Counted from the stretch's first letter, positions 44,601 through 56,930 are shown. The stretch: 64,000 nt of DNA from Azolla caroliniana (GCA_043228905.1 JBHGNT010000010.1:9486001-9550000); one strand, 5' to 3'. Notes: a model not told the origin generated them from the letters alone. Translations and numbers: made by a program.

Positions 44601-46706
44601 CGCTATGCTGCCGAATATCCGAAGGTGTCTTAAGTTCGGCTTGCGCCCGAAATATAGCTCATGAGCTGACACCTTATCACCAATGCGGTTTTGTATGTAG
44701 ACGGCCGTCTGGACCGCCTCCGCCCAGTAGAACCGGGGCATGCTCTTCTCCTCCAGCATTGTCCTTGCCGCTTCGACGAGTGTCCGGTTCTTCCTTTCGG
44801 CCACACCGTTTTGCTCCGGTGTGTATCTACAGTTGAACTCTCGCCGAATTCCCTTCTGCTGCAGATAACTAGTGAATTGGCCAGAAAAATATTCCTTTCC
44901 TCCATCCGACCGAAGGCATTTGATCTTCCTCTCCGGTTCCCGTTCCACCATCTTCTGGAGGCTCCAGAAACAGTCAAAGACTTCGCTCTTCCGCTCAATG
45001 AGGTAGATCCAAGTATGTCGAGTATAGTCGTCGATGAAGGAGACGAAGTACCGGCTCCTGCCAAGGCTTATACTTTGTGCCGGTCCCCACACATCCGAAT
45101 GGATGAGATCGAGCTTGTTACGGCTCCGGTTCCGTTCAGTGGGGAATGGAAGCCGGTGTTGCTTCCCAAGTTGGCAGGCTTCACAAATTTCGGCTCTCCG
45201 GCCGCTGAACTTTGGCAAACCGAAAACGACTTGTTTCGTTTGTAGGTCTTGAAGCCTCCGGTAGTTGACGTGGCCTATCCGCTTGTGCCATAGGTCGATG
45301 TCCGACTCGACCTTCTATCGTTTCGCGAACAGAGCGGTGCCAATGTCATTGGTGTTGAGGATAAACATCCTCCCGTCTCTGCGCCCTTGCGCAATGACTT
45401 CGCCCTCATCCTCAATGAAGCACCCAAGGTCCGTAAACCGCACCTGCATCCCCTGGTCGACAATCTGACCGACGGACACCAGGTTCTTCGTGATCGTCGG
45501 AATGTGTAATACGTTCATCAGCTTCCCTTTCTGTCCGACGTGGCTTAGAGGGACTTCTCCGACGTGCACGATTGGGTGTGGAGTGTCGTCTCCGGTTTCG
45601 ACTACTCCTAGTTGATCCGGTTTCTCCAGAAAGGAGAACCACTCTTTGTGGCTCGTCATGTGGTTCGACGCGCCGGAATCAACATACCACACTTCCTCCG
45701 TTTTGGAAGTGGTCTTCTTCATTGAGTTTGCCGTGTGATTCATCACCAGGGTTGGCCCCTTACCGGCCTTTCCGGTTCCGGATCCTCCTGATCCGTTTGC
45801 GTAGTGCGAGTTTTGCCGGCCATCCTTACCGGTCTTGCCGGATCCGGATTTGTCCGAATCGGCACGCTTTCTCCAGCACTCGCTTTCCCTGTGGCCTTTT
45901 TTTCCACAGTACCAGCATTCCGTAGCGGATTTGTCTTGCCGGCCTCCGGCACCGCCTTGACTCCCCCTGCTTGTGGAAGTCCCGGAACTGTTGTCGGCAC
46001 ACTCATAGTGCCTCCGTTCCTGCTCTTGCCGGCCACCTCCATTGCGTGCCGACCCTCCTCTTCCACCACGCCCACGGAACCAATCCGTTCCCGTGTACAA
46101 CATTCGGTTGTCCGGGGATGCACTGGTAGATGCACCGGCGTGGTTCTACTCTACAAGGAGCATCGACTGTAAGTCGAAGAATGAGGGGGTATTCTCCCTT
46201 GTACACACCGCAGTCCGGAATGCTCCGAACTTGGACGCCAGGCCTCCGAGACATACCTGCACCATCTCGTCTTCCTCTACGGTAACATTGATAGAGGCGA
46301 GTGAGTCGCAAATCTCCTTTATCCGGCCCGTGTAGTCTGCCACGGACATGTTCTTCTGTCGAACATTGCTCAACTCCTGTCTGAGTTGCAGCTTCCGGGC
46401 AGTGGTGCTTGCAGCAAAAACCTTTTTCAGGTTCCCCCAAGCATCCTTCGGTGTCCTAGCGTCACGGATGTGACTGAGCAGCTGATCGCCGACACTGGAT
46501 GCGAAGCAGTACATCACCCTGCTTGCCACCTGTTCCCATACCCGGAAGTCCTTGTGTGTCGAGTCTGGCGCCACATCATTTGCTCCTTCGACATAACTCC
46601 AGTACCCGTGTCCAAGCAGGTACTGGTGCATCTTGTAAGACCAGGATGCGTAGTTGCTCCTATCAAGCTTTTCCACCGGGAGCGACGTAGCCATGCCTCT
46701 ATCCAT
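41664..46706 (-). pseudogene. Copia A polyprotein, one frame with seven stops and no frameshift
   Basis: Starting at ATG 46706 (MDRGMATSLPVEKLDRSNY) the whole polyprotein lies in one frame to the stop at 41664. Stops interrupt at 46146 (Glu site), 45315 (Gln site), 43629 (Trp site), 43512 (Arg site), 43296 (Glu site), 43200 (Gln site) and 42900. Domains: UBN2-type gag, knuckle CWYCGKKGHRESEC, protease VDSGASNHMTSHKEW, integrase (LIHSDVWGPAQ, LRSDGGKEYFSGQF, NGVAERKNRT), RT (YNADGSVNRYKARL, MKQAPRAWN, LLYVDDLVITG), RNase H (GYTDADWDGDAFDRRSTSG, LSSTEAEYRA, YCDNMSSLQLAKN). About 240 residues follow RNase H: a CMLCGGHHDGTDH motif, EEFDFGSPAEE, WSDVVRG and an RGRG-rich end. The last codons (EGEC-stop) read into the 3' LTR. 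Confidence 0.92.
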
Positions 46707-46788
46707 GTCTTCTACTGTGTCTGTTTTCGACTTGTTAGGGTTTTCTTCTCAAGAGTAAATGTCTGTAGCAGAGGTTCTCAACCCTCAC

Positions 46789-46800
46789 GCTCTGATACCA
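46789..46800 (-). other. Primer binding site of the complete copia A
   Basis: The minus strand reads TGGTATCAGAGC directly after the LTR. Confidence 0.95.
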
Positions 46801-47192
46801 TGTAAACGCAAGTGTTTGCGGAAGCGTAAAACAGAGAACAACGCAGAGAGACAGAGAGAGCAGAACGTAATTTCCAAAATTATATCAAGACTCTATATTT
46901 ACACACTGTGCTAAGTAGCACTATTTATACAAGTTCTCTTGGGATTGACAGAAGTACCATGTACTTCAATGCTCACACGAGCATCTGACACTTACTATGA
47001 GACTATAGATACCTAGTAGTCTATCCTATTCTAGGCTTCCGATTGGACTGCCGGTTACGGATTGCACCCGGCCTCCACTGCTTGCTGGTTCGGTTGCTCA
47101 CCGTCATACCGATCCGTTTCGCCCGATCCGTCTCGCTTACCGGCTCCGGCTTATTCAGCCAATCTGGCTCCGGTTGAGCTTGCCGCTCAACA
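46801..47192 (-). repeat. 5' LTR of the complete copia A
   Basis: 392 bp, minus ends TGTTGAGCGGCAAGC and TTGCGTTTACA. Confidence 0.9.
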
Positions 47193-49421
47193 CACTTGTA
47201 CCCCTTTTGCTCATGTGAGTAGCAAACTAAAATACACTTCTTTGACTTTGGGTCCAACTTCCTTTGCTTCTCATCGAGCACATGCACATAGGCAATACTC
47301 CCGAATACCCTCAAGTGTCGTAAGTTTGGCTTCCTCGAAATAAAACTCATGTGCCAACACCTTTTCCCCGATCCGGTTTTGGATGTAGATCGTTGTCCAT
47401 ACTTCTTCAGCCCAATAAAACTTGGGCATGCTCTTCTCCTCCAGCATTACCCTTGCCACTTCCACAATCGACCAATTCTTCCTCTCAGCTATGCCGTTTT
47501 TCTCTGGCGTATATCTACAGCTTAATTCTCTCCGAATTCCCATCTGCTACAAATAACAGTTGAATTGGCTGAAAAAGTATTCTTTCCACCATTCAACTGT
47601 TGGCACTTTATCTTCCTCTCCGTTTCCCTTTCTACAAGGCTTTTCAGGTTCCAAAAATAGTCGAAGACTTCACTCTTCTTTTCGATGAGGTAGATCCACG
47701 TGTGCCAACTGTAGTCCTCAATGAAGGAGATGAAATATCGACTCCCGCCAAGTCTCACATTCTATGCCGATCTCCATATATTTGAATGTATTAAGTCATG
47801 CTTGTTTCGGCTCTGATTTCGCTTGTTGGGGAATGGAAGTCGTTGTTGCTTCCCAAGCTAGCTGGCTTCACAAATTTGGGCCTTCCGACCACTAAATTTT
47901 GGCAATCCGAATACCACTTGTTTCGATTGCCCTTGAAGTCTTCCGTAGTTGATGTGGTCGATCCGCTTGTGACATAAATCGATATCCGACTTGACTTTCT
48001 ATCCTTTCGCAAACAGTGCAGTGCCAACGTCATTGATGTTGATGATGAACATCCTCCCTTCTTGGCGCCCTTGCGCAATAATCTAGCCCTCTTCCTCAAT
48101 GAAGCACTCAAGATGTGTGAATCGAACTTGCATTCCCTGGTCGACAATCTAGCCGACCGACACCGGGTTCTTTGTTATTGTCGGGACATGCAAAACGTTC
48201 ATTAATCTCCCCTTTTATCCGACATGACTTAAGGGGACTTCACCGACATGTTTGATAGGGTGTGGAGTGTCGTCTCCGGTTTCGACCATTCCCAGTTGCT
48301 CCAGTTTCTCTAGATATGAGAACCATTATTCATGGCTCGTCATATAATTTGATGCTCCACTGTCGACGTACCACACCTCATTTGATTGTGAAGTGGTCTT
48401 CTTCTTCGAGTTTGCCTTGTGTTTCATCACGAAGGTTGGCCCCTTCCAAATCCTTCCGATCCTTCAGTGTGGCACGATCTTTGCCGATTCTCATGTTCGA
48501 CTTTGCCGGATCCGGATTTGTCTAAATAGGCGCGCTTCTTCTAGCACTCGCTCTCCTTGTGGCCTTTCTTGCCACAGTACGAACATTCTGTGTCAGCCTT
48601 TGATTGCCGGTTCCCGGAGCCACCTTGACTCCCACTGCTCATGGAGGGTCTAAAACTAGTGTCGTCATTTCGGTTATGCCTTTGTGTTTGCTCTTGTCGA
48701 CCGCCACCATTGCATGCCGATCCACCTCGTCCTCCACACCCATGGGGCCGATCCACCTCTATGTACAACATTCGACTGTTCGATTGAGTGGTCCTTGACC
48801 CACTTGCATGGTTCTCTTCGATCATGAGCATTGATTGCAGATCGAAGAAGGACGGTGGCTTCTCCCGTGTGCATATTGCCGTCCGGTTGGCCCGTACCTC
48901 TATGTTAGACCACCACGGAAGATATACACCATTTCATCTTCGTCCAACGTCACATTGATGGACCCCAACACATCGTAGATCTCCTTTATTTTGGTGGTGC
49001 AATCTGTGACTGACATATCCCTTTGCCGGATATTGTTGAGCTCTTGCCGGAGTTGCAACTTATGGGCAATGGTACTTGCGGCGAAAGTCTTCCTCAACTT
49101 TTCCCATGCCTCCTTTGGCATATTCGCATCTCTGATATAGCCGAGCATCTAATTGTGCACACAGGACGCGAGGTAGCAACAACACTCTGCTCGCTGCTTG
49201 TTCCCATATGGGAAAGTCATGCCCCAGTAGGTACTGGTGCATCTTGTACGACCAAGATGTGTAATTGCTCTGATCAAGCTTTTTTGTAGGAAGCGAGCTT
49301 GTCATGCTTTTGTCCATGTCTTTCTTCTTTCTTTTTGTTATTTATTGGAAGCTAGGTTTTGGTCTGTCTAAGCTCTTTGTGTCAGTAGTAGAGGATTCTC
49401 AACCCTTGCGCTCTGATACCC
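47193..49421 (-). pseudogene. Right fragment of the older copia A host: gag to integrase, degraded
   Basis: Gag starts near 49317 (MDKSMTSSLPTKKLDQSNY) and suffers deletions and frameshifts. Later blocks are CSYCGKKGHKESEC (about 48541-48600), a damaged protease and pre-integrase, and integrase (YTPEKNGIAERKNWS, KVLAHEFYFEEAK, FGSIAYVHVLDEKQ) up to the inserted element at 47193. The primer site at 49410-49421 has one change (GGGTATCAGAGC). Confidence 0.85.
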
Positions 49422-49923
49422 TGAGAAGAATAGCGTGTGGAAGCTAAATGACATAACCGGTTACAGTTGGATAGCAACAACATCTAAATGAATGTTTAAT
49501 GGAAAGCTCAGGAAATACACACATAGCGAGTACCGGGGGGGGGGGGGGAGAGAGAGAGAGAGTAGAGAGCAGAACATAACGTCTATTTTAAAAATAACAC
49601 TCAATACTATGTATATACTAATGTGCTCAAAGAGCACTTTTATACATGTCCTTAAAATGACAGACAGAAATACTGACAAGTACTTCAATGCTCGTACTGA
49701 GCAATAGACACTAACTCCCAAAAGTATGCCTATGTACTAGGTTAGGATTGTAGGCCTCTAACAACTTAACGGTATCACACTAATCCAACTGTTCGTTCCG
49801 GACACCAATCCGGTTCCCATCCAATCCAACTCTCAGTTGCAGACACCGATCTGGCTCTTCGATCTGATCCGACTCTCAAATTATTTAGCCGATCCGGCCC
49901 ATGTTGAGCTTGTCCACTCAACA
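49422..49923 (-). repeat. LTR of the older copia A host
   Basis: 502 bp, minus ends TGTTGAGTGGACAAGC and TATTCTTCTCA. It includes a G12 run followed by (AG)n near 49538-49562. On its outer side lies a sequence resembling a copia 3' end (49924-50151). Confidence 0.8.
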
Positions 49924-50151
49924 TTCCTCTTCCTCTATCCTCAACCTTATTGGAAGCACTACATCAATGCCACATACCTTTTGCAAAAGTGCCTCCATCT
50001 TTGATTTCTTCCGAAACCATCGTTGCTCTCGTTGGCATGACTCAAGCACTGTACATGACCAAGATTTGATCCCCACCGAATCTCGGCCATACTTGAAGAG
50101 CAAGAGTGGGTGAAGTAAATTTGATGTGACATATGCATTAGAATAAATCAA
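49924..50151 (-). pseudogene. Possible 3' end of another copia A internal region
   Basis: The minus frame ends LPIRLRIEEEEC-stop, with the stop formed by the start of the LTR. This is the same arrangement as VELEGEC-stop in the two better copies, and the bases before the LTR are purine-rich (GAGGATAGAGGAAGAGGAA). No RNase H is seen further right, so only a short tail would remain. The identity is an inference from the ending. Confidence 0.4.
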
Positions 50152-51200
50152 TATATATAACTATTGTAGGATTACAATGATGTACATCAACTCACATTTT
50201 GAAGGAGCATCTTTAAATGATGATTTTCCGGTATGGGATCCATGCTATTTTCAGCCTTGATCTTTACAAATGTGTTGCTTCTATAACCCCTTCATACAAA
50301 AACCTTGCAACTAAAACCAAGGTTATCACACATGCATCACTATGGTACCCTAGTATAAATTGTTCAAAAATGAATTGTGACATACCTCCCTTCATTGTGA
50401 TATGCATCACCCCACTCAACATCAAACATTTCGAACTCTTTGGACCAAGCATCCATCTATACAAGCAATCTACCTAAAAATAACTATGATCTTCCAACCA
50501 GAATAATCTAAACCCTAATACTAGATTTAGAAACATACAAGTTTTCAAAAATCATGCAAACAAACATTGATAAATGCCTCTTGCAACTTTTCAAAAATCA
50601 TCCAATAAGATAATAAAACCATTTTCATAAACATTTGTACGTAAACCCTAGTACCATTTTCAACAAGAATGTAAACCGTAGTACCATTTTCAACCATCCA
50701 TTTGCACAAAAACTAAAAACTTTCAAAAAACTGGAAACCAATAAAGTACATACCTAGCAAGAAAGCAAGTGGAATGTAGGTGCAGGTGCACGTCAATAGT
50801 TGAAAACAGAATCCCTCCTAAAACCTTTGGTCATATGTTATCAAAACAGTGAAAAATGACAAGCATCAGAGATTTATTACACAAAAATTATAAGTTGGGT
50901 GACCACAATTAGTAGGGCTCCCATTATGAGTCGAGCGACTGCTTGTCTGTCAATAGGGCGACTGCATAATGTGAAGTGGGGCAACTCATTTTGAGTCGAG
51001 CGACTGCTTGTCTGTCAATAGGGCGACTGCATAATGTGAAGTGGGGCAACTCATTTTGAGTCGAGTGACTGCTTGTGAGCATGGCAATTGATGATTGTGA
51101 AGTCGTCCGACTGAAGGGTGTGAAGTCGGGCGACTGATATTTGAATGGTCGGGCGCCTAGTGACAGAGGCTGTCAGCTTTTTGATTGACACACTTTTTTT
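50152..51200. other. Non-coding region upstream of the KH gene
   Basis: AT-rich sequence without recognised coding content. The only structure seen is a 65-bp direct repeat (50928-51080). Confidence 0.6.
50928..51080 (+). repeat. 65-bp tandem repeat, two exact copies and a partial third
   Basis: Copies begin at 50928, 50993 and 51058 with GAGTCGAGCGACTGCTTG. The third diverges after about 20 bases. The unit contains related GGGCGACTG motifs, which continue in degenerate form to about 51150. Confidence 0.85.
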
Positions 51201-51356
51201 ATTGATACAGATCGGACGGTGCAGATCGCACACGCCCTTTACCCGTCTGTGGCCACGATTCCCTGGCCAAGCCTCTTTATGATTTGGGCACAAATAGAGG
51301 AGTGTCATCCCATCCCATCCCAAAACACAAACAAAAGGAAAGAGAGAGAAAGAGAG

Positions 51357-51490
51357 GGGTCAGAAAGAAGAAGAAGAAGAAGAAGAAGAAGAAGCAGGAG
51401 ACCTCTTTGCCCAAAGGGGGAGGAGTGATGATGTACCATATCCCTTTCCTCTTCTCTCCTCTCCTCTGTTGACCTAAGAAAGAGGGAAAC

Positions 51491-51521
<31 letters not shown>

Positions 51522-51582
51522 AAGAGAGTGAGTGAGAGAGGAGAAGGGCCTCTGATCTGTGTATCCTCAGAGAGACAGACAC

Positions 51583-51613
<31 letters not shown>

Positions 51614-51626
51614 GATAGAGAGAGAG
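51357..51626 (+). repeat. GAA and GA microsatellites in the probable 5' UTR of the KH gene
   Basis: (GAA)n at about 51366-51395 and several (GA)n blocks at about 51490-51626, ending directly at the start codon. Such GA-rich 5' leaders are common in plant genes. The long minus-strand ORFs here are composition artefacts. Confidence 0.7.
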
Positions 51627-51627
51627 A

Positions 51628-54600
51628 ATGAGGCAGTCCCCGAAGCCCATGAATTCTCTTCCACCTTACCTGCAGACCTTCTCTCCCAGCAGCAATAACG
51701 CTTCCTCCCCTCATCATCATCATCATCACCACCACAACAATCATCATCATCACCATCGCTCCTCTTCCTCCTCCTCGTCTGACCTCGACAAGTACGTGCG
51801 TGGCTGCTGGAGGAGCACCATTGATTGAGAGTACATATGTGTGCGTGTGTGTATATATGTCTAGCCCCGTTTCCTTTTGTTTGTGATATTGTCTCCTCCT
51901 TTCTCTGCTCAGATACCTATCAGAGCTTCTGTCGGAGCGCCAGAAACTGGGCCCTTTCATGCAAGTGCTGCCCAACTGCAGCAGGCTTCTAAACCAAGGT
52001 GTGTGTACATCCACCTTTCCCTGGATCGACATCTCTTTGCTCTTAAATCTTCCATCGAGAATCAGTCTACAGTTGCTTGTACCGAACTGATCTAGCGTTA
52101 TGGGTTCTGGTTCTCATATGTGTACAATTAGAAGCCCCATGTCCTATGAAACTCTCTGAATTGATTCCGAGATGATGAAATACAGATGTGGGCAAGATAA
52201 ACCTCTCTATAAAAGTTGTGCTTTTTTATTAACGATGAAGAAGCTTTTTTAAAACGAAAACATTGTACAATATGAGGAAAATATATCTGACAGCAGCTGG
52301 AAAATCCTTACTATAATTGCTTTAGTAGATGTTTTCTTAAGCAGGGGATATACTTCATTGGAAATTGAGGGATTATAACTTGAAATATGTTGAGAATACA
52401 GCACAACGTTACGAAGAAGCACATCCTCTTCCCATCCTGTGTCTCATCCTCCTAATGTCTGTAGCATTTATGTTTATTATGCACAAAATGCACATTTTGT
52501 GCATTTTGATATGGTGACCTTCCGAGGATCAATATGGTTTGAGCTAAAACAAAGCACATTGGGGATGAATTCTTTCATGGTGACCTTGATATGATAATAT
52601 CATGGTTGGAGTGAATAGAAAGCTTAATATTGATGAGAAAGTTATTATATTGAAGAGTTCTAGTATTCCTCAAGACCTTGAGGTGTCCGACATTATACTT
52701 ACTTTCACTTGTTTGCAATAATCATTATGAACATATATGCTCTCAACAAAATTCTCAGTTTCTTTAATAGTGAATAAGTTACCATCAGCCTTGTGTATGA
52801 GCTTACAGCGTAGATTGCTGGAATTTATGAAATGCAAACCATGGATAAAGAGGGCTTAAATGTACTCATATTAATGATAAAGACCTTACATAATCAGGGA
52901 TATACATATGTTTTATCAATGTGAGATGGAAAAGAGGAAGATACTGATTTCAATGTGGACTGAGCATGAAGGGTCAGTTTCTTAGAGAGGTTTTTGAATT
53001 ATAGTTGAATCTTCCAATACAACCTGAATGATGAATGTGATAATTATAAGGCCTAAAATGACACACTTCTTATTATATTGCCAACAATAAGAGACCCTAG
53101 AATGGGTCAAAAAGGTCATGGCTAAACATTTCCTTTTTTCCATATATATTTGGAGAAGAACTAGGATTCCCCTTTTTTAGATGACATAGTTGCCTCCTTT
53201 CTTTCTAGTACATCGCAGGGGTTAAACACATCATCTCTTCTTTAGCAATCCGTCCTGCCTAGTCATTATTCTCTTTCCTGCCCATGTCCTTGAGTCTATC
53301 TTGATTTATCCAGTGTGGAGATGGTGGACCAAGTATGTTGGCTGATAGATCATGGTCAAGGGACCCTCACGACTCATGAATCGAAGGTTAATGCTGGTGG
53401 GCTGCACTTTGATAAAAATTAAGAGCCTTCTGCTCATTTTTTGAAACCATATACATGCACCTGCTTTGTTTTGACTAAATGTAGTCCACTCACTTTTTGA
53501 AACTGTGTCATGTTTATCTAGTTTCTTGAGGTTTCTACTTCTTGATATTGTTCTTTGCTGATAGATGACAATCCATGCTGACTTTGTAATGGTTTAACAT
53601 CTTTAAACTTTAGAGAATGACATTTTAACATTTTCAATATTAAATCGGTTACAATTATTTATGTCCAATCTAGCACATTCCCTTTTGTTTTAAGGTGGTG
53701 TGATAAACTAGTCAATCGTATTATTTTGAGGGAGGGTCCAGATTTGACAATACCTCTTTTTTTGTACTTTCGTATCTGGGTCCTATATACATTTGTTGGA
53801 AAACTGTGGCTTTGGTTGGATCTGATTGAAACACAAGCAAAGAGGAAACAAACAATTTGTCCTGATCCAAGCATGATAAAAAGGATATGGAGTTCTTTAT
53901 TGCCATAAGGAGATTTCCATTGACTTCCTCTGTAGCCAAACTCCACTCTTTTGAAAAATCATTTGAACTTTTGTCCCAGTGAACCAGTTATATTCTTCCA
54001 TGGACCACGTTCCGGTAATAGTATGATGTGATGCGATTCTTTTGAAAATCCAAAAGGGGACAGGTGGAATTGGGATGAAGCTCCATAGATATCTATGATT
54101 GGAAAAGTCATCTGAACTTTCGTAGGTTCTTTTTGCAGCCTTGATGGTCTGATGAACCACTTATTCTTCTTCCATGGACCACATCCCCTTGGCAATGGTA
54201 TAATGTTATGTAGCTCTTTTGAAAATTTGAAGGGACATTAGTAGAAATGACATGAAGCGTTATAGATGTCTGAGGAGGCTATAGTTCTATTTGCATGGTG
54301 CATGGTTATATAGGATTGCTTTTCATCCCCTGGAAATAAAGAGATACTAATGGTTATAGGCTGTAATATCTATTGTTATTTTTGCTGGCTGTATCTATTT
54401 GGATCCATTAGCATGCATAATATACCATCCAGATTTTAATGTTCTTTAACGTTTTACTTCTGTATTTTCTAGTTAGTTGGCATGTTCTGTATCCTTTATC
54501 CCAATTGGCTAATTTTTCGTTATACAAGGAGCCTCTTTTCATTCACTTGTGTTATCCTTGACACCTCAAAGCTCAGGAGCTATGCCTCTATGTTCAACTC

Positions 54601-56930
54601 AACAAATGGGCTGAAAAACATGGTAAAACAGCTGTGCAACAAGCGTGTTTTCTGTCCTAAACATAGCACTATTGATCATCTCGATCGTCTAAGAATAGCA
54701 ATAGAGAAGAGTTGGCTTACCGAATAACCTAAATGTGTAAGTCAGTTGATAGCAGTGGGATGGAATATTCCTTTTCTGTTAACTGATTTGATTTAATATG
54801 ACCTAACTCCCTAGATATAAGCTAGTTCTAGATTGTACTTGTTTTAAAGTCAATATCAAATACTTCAAGACTAAGTACATCTTAACATGCCAATAGAGAA
54901 TATTCTTCTGGTCGACCCAACTAGTCGACTGGACTCAATTAGTCTTCTACAGGCCATGTTGATTATTCCCTGTGTATTCCTATATTTGATCAACTAGTTG
55001 TACTGATTAGTCTATCCCATTGCCTTACTTCCCTCTTTCCTAAATACATTCTGGCCGTCTCATCAATGGTTTCCACATTGAAACCTCATCGATCCATATG
55101 GTGGAGTTGCACAATAGCTACTCCTCATTTTGGTTGTTATCACAATATGTGAACTCTAAGAATACATATGGGGATAAACGGATGGTGTTCATGGAATCTG
55201 GGGAATATGAAGACCTATGGTGCTTGGGACAATTCTTGCAAGATTTCAAGATACATAGAGATAAGTTCTTGAAGGACAACGATACAACCACACCAGCTCA
55301 TCAACAAAGGACAATCATGACTTTTTTAGCCACATTACTTACCACCCCACAAGTCAATCAAGGAATACATAAGTGGGGTCCTGACCAAGGCACTTTAAAG
55401 GGGCCACAATAGATTAGCCTATAGCAATGTGTCATGCACACGAACATTTGGATCACAGCCTTGTCACCATTGTCAACAAATAAAGGACATTATCACCTGG
55501 CACTGAAGGTGTTGCTCTTGCTTTGAATGTCTCTCCATCTTGGACCATGGATATTTTTTCGAAGAGAAAAGTTTTAGTATATCTAAGTTTAGAATCCTTA
55601 GATCTTTGGCAATCTAGATTCTTTAGTATCCTATGTTTAGTTATATAAATTTTGGTTTGATCTCAATTATAGAGGATTTTGGGCCCCTTAAAAGACGTAA
55701 AATAGCTTTCTTTCTTTCTATCTCTCTCTCAAGTTTGCTTGTTTAAATCCATTGTTGTTATTCTTACTGGTGGATAGATGGAAAAATACAAGTTTTGAAG
55801 ATTTCCTATTATATCAAAATACTCTTTGATTTTTATTGCTCACCATTGGTTGAGGTGCAGAGATCATGAGGCTAACTAGCTTGGTGGGAACTTCTTCGTT
55901 TGGGGATCATGATATTTTAGATCCTAGTTTACTTTCATCTGGAGGCATGACTCCAAATGGGACAGGGTTTGATTGTAATGGATGGTCTTCCTTCCAATCA
56001 GATGTAATATTTTGAATCTTAAGATTACTAGTAATTGCTTCAGCCTTTAAGCCAATTACTTGAAAAATCTGGGTTGACTATCTTTGATTTCTCTTAAATT
56101 TTAACAGAGACTGGTCCAACAGGCATCGGCCATGGCACTGCGTGGATTTCCTGGAGGCTCTCCTGGTCCAATGATCAAACGAATCATACGGATTGAAGTG
56201 CCAATAGAAAAATACCCGAATGTAATTCTGTAACTATATCAGGATTTACATCAGAGATTCATATTCATATTTTATATATTATTCTCTACATTCAAGCATT
56301 TTGCTGATACTCTTTTAATATGGCTTTCAGTTCAATTTTGTTGGCCGCTTGTTAGGACCACGAGGCAATTCATTGAAGCGTGTTGAAAGCACTACTGGGT
56401 GCCGGGTGTTCATTAGAGGAAGAGGTTCAGTGAGAGATACAGATAAGGTAGTTTTCATTGCCATGTAATGTATGTCTTAGGTTCACCATGATATGCTCCA
56501 GACAAATGTTGTAAGACTTTGCATTATGTATGCTTGCTAGGAGGAACAACTTCGAGATAAACCTGGTTATGAGCATCTTAACGAGCAGCTGCATGTACTT
56601 ATTGAAGCTGAGCAGCCTGCCAACGTGATTGACCTTCAGTTGAACAAGGCTAGAGAAATAATTGAAGATCTTCTTAAGCCAGTGGTATGTTTCTCATATG
56701 CTATTTAAAAAATGGCTACACATGAAAATTAATATGTAAAGATTCAAAATGCATGTACACCTTAATTCTTACAGGATGAGACACATGACTACTTTAAAAA
56801 GCAGCAACTTCGTGAGCTTGCCATGTTAAATGGAACCCTGAGGGAAGAGTCACCATCCAATTGGAGTGGAAGTGTGTCTCCCTCTCCCTTCAGCAACTCT
56901 GGAATGAAGCGCGCAAAGACACGGGGATAG
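51628..56930 (+). CDS. Quaking/SPIN1-type KH-domain RNA-binding protein, seven exons, with a possible frameshift in exon 3
   Basis: Coding exons deduced from homology and GT-AG sites: 51628-51791, 51913-51998, 55861-56004, 56108-56221, 56331-56447, 56541-56684, 56775-56930. The sum is 925 nt, one more than a multiple of three; without the extra base the product would be 307 residues. Exon 1 encodes a His/Asn/Ser-rich stretch. Exons 1-3 give a STAR-dimer-like motif ([20 protein letters not shown], then [12 protein letters not shown]). Exons 4-6 give a type I KH domain with [19 protein letters not shown] (G-P-R-G near residues 178-181) and [20 protein letters not shown]. Exon 7 ends [12 protein letters not shown]. 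The family binds RNA and acts in nuclear RNA processing and flowering-time control in some members. The GGG run at 55980-55982 has one G too many for NGWSSFQSD; uncorrected, the frame meets TAG across the exon 3-4 junction. Confidence 0.9.
51999..55860 (+). other. Intron 2 of the KH gene (3862 bp)
   Basis: GTGTGTGTAC donor, TTGAGGTGCAG acceptor. AT-rich, with no LTR element recognised. It holds a degenerate pair of about 150-bp repeats (53950-54250). ORFs inside (54482-54727, 55098-55412) have no family I recognise. Other introns are 103-121 bp, apart from intron 7/6-type ones of about 90 bp. Confidence 0.75.
53950..54250 (+). repeat. Degenerate direct repeat in intron 2
   Basis: Two copies about 150 bp long start with GAAAAATCATTTGAACTTT (about 53953) and GAAAAGTCATCTGAACTTT (about 54102). 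They share TTCTTCCATGGACCAC and CTCTTTTGAAAAT-type blocks further on. Confidence 0.7.

Larger units (their letters stand above)
41288..47192 (-). mobile_element. Complete copia A element, decayed by stop codons only
   Basis: LTRs at 41288-41669 (382 bp) and 46801-47192 (392 bp) with target duplications CACTT (41283-41287 and 47193-47197). The LTRs differ by a 24-bp repeat-like insertion (TTATTCAGCCAATCTGGC) near the outer end of the 5' LTR, a 14-bp change in the GA tract and scattered substitutions. The insertion is thus clearly older than copia B. The primer site (46789-46800) and purine tract (41670-41686) are intact. Confidence 0.92.

Noticed and set aside
51277-52032. 251-codon minus-strand ORF across KH exons 1-2
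   Set aside because: Low-complexity Ser/Leu/Val/Met runs come from the complement of GA, GAA and CAT repeats. The plus-strand splice structure explains the conserved sequence.
55098-55412. 104-codon ORF in KH intron 2
   Set aside because: No recognised family, no splice or start context, and it lies within an intron whose flanking exons are secure.
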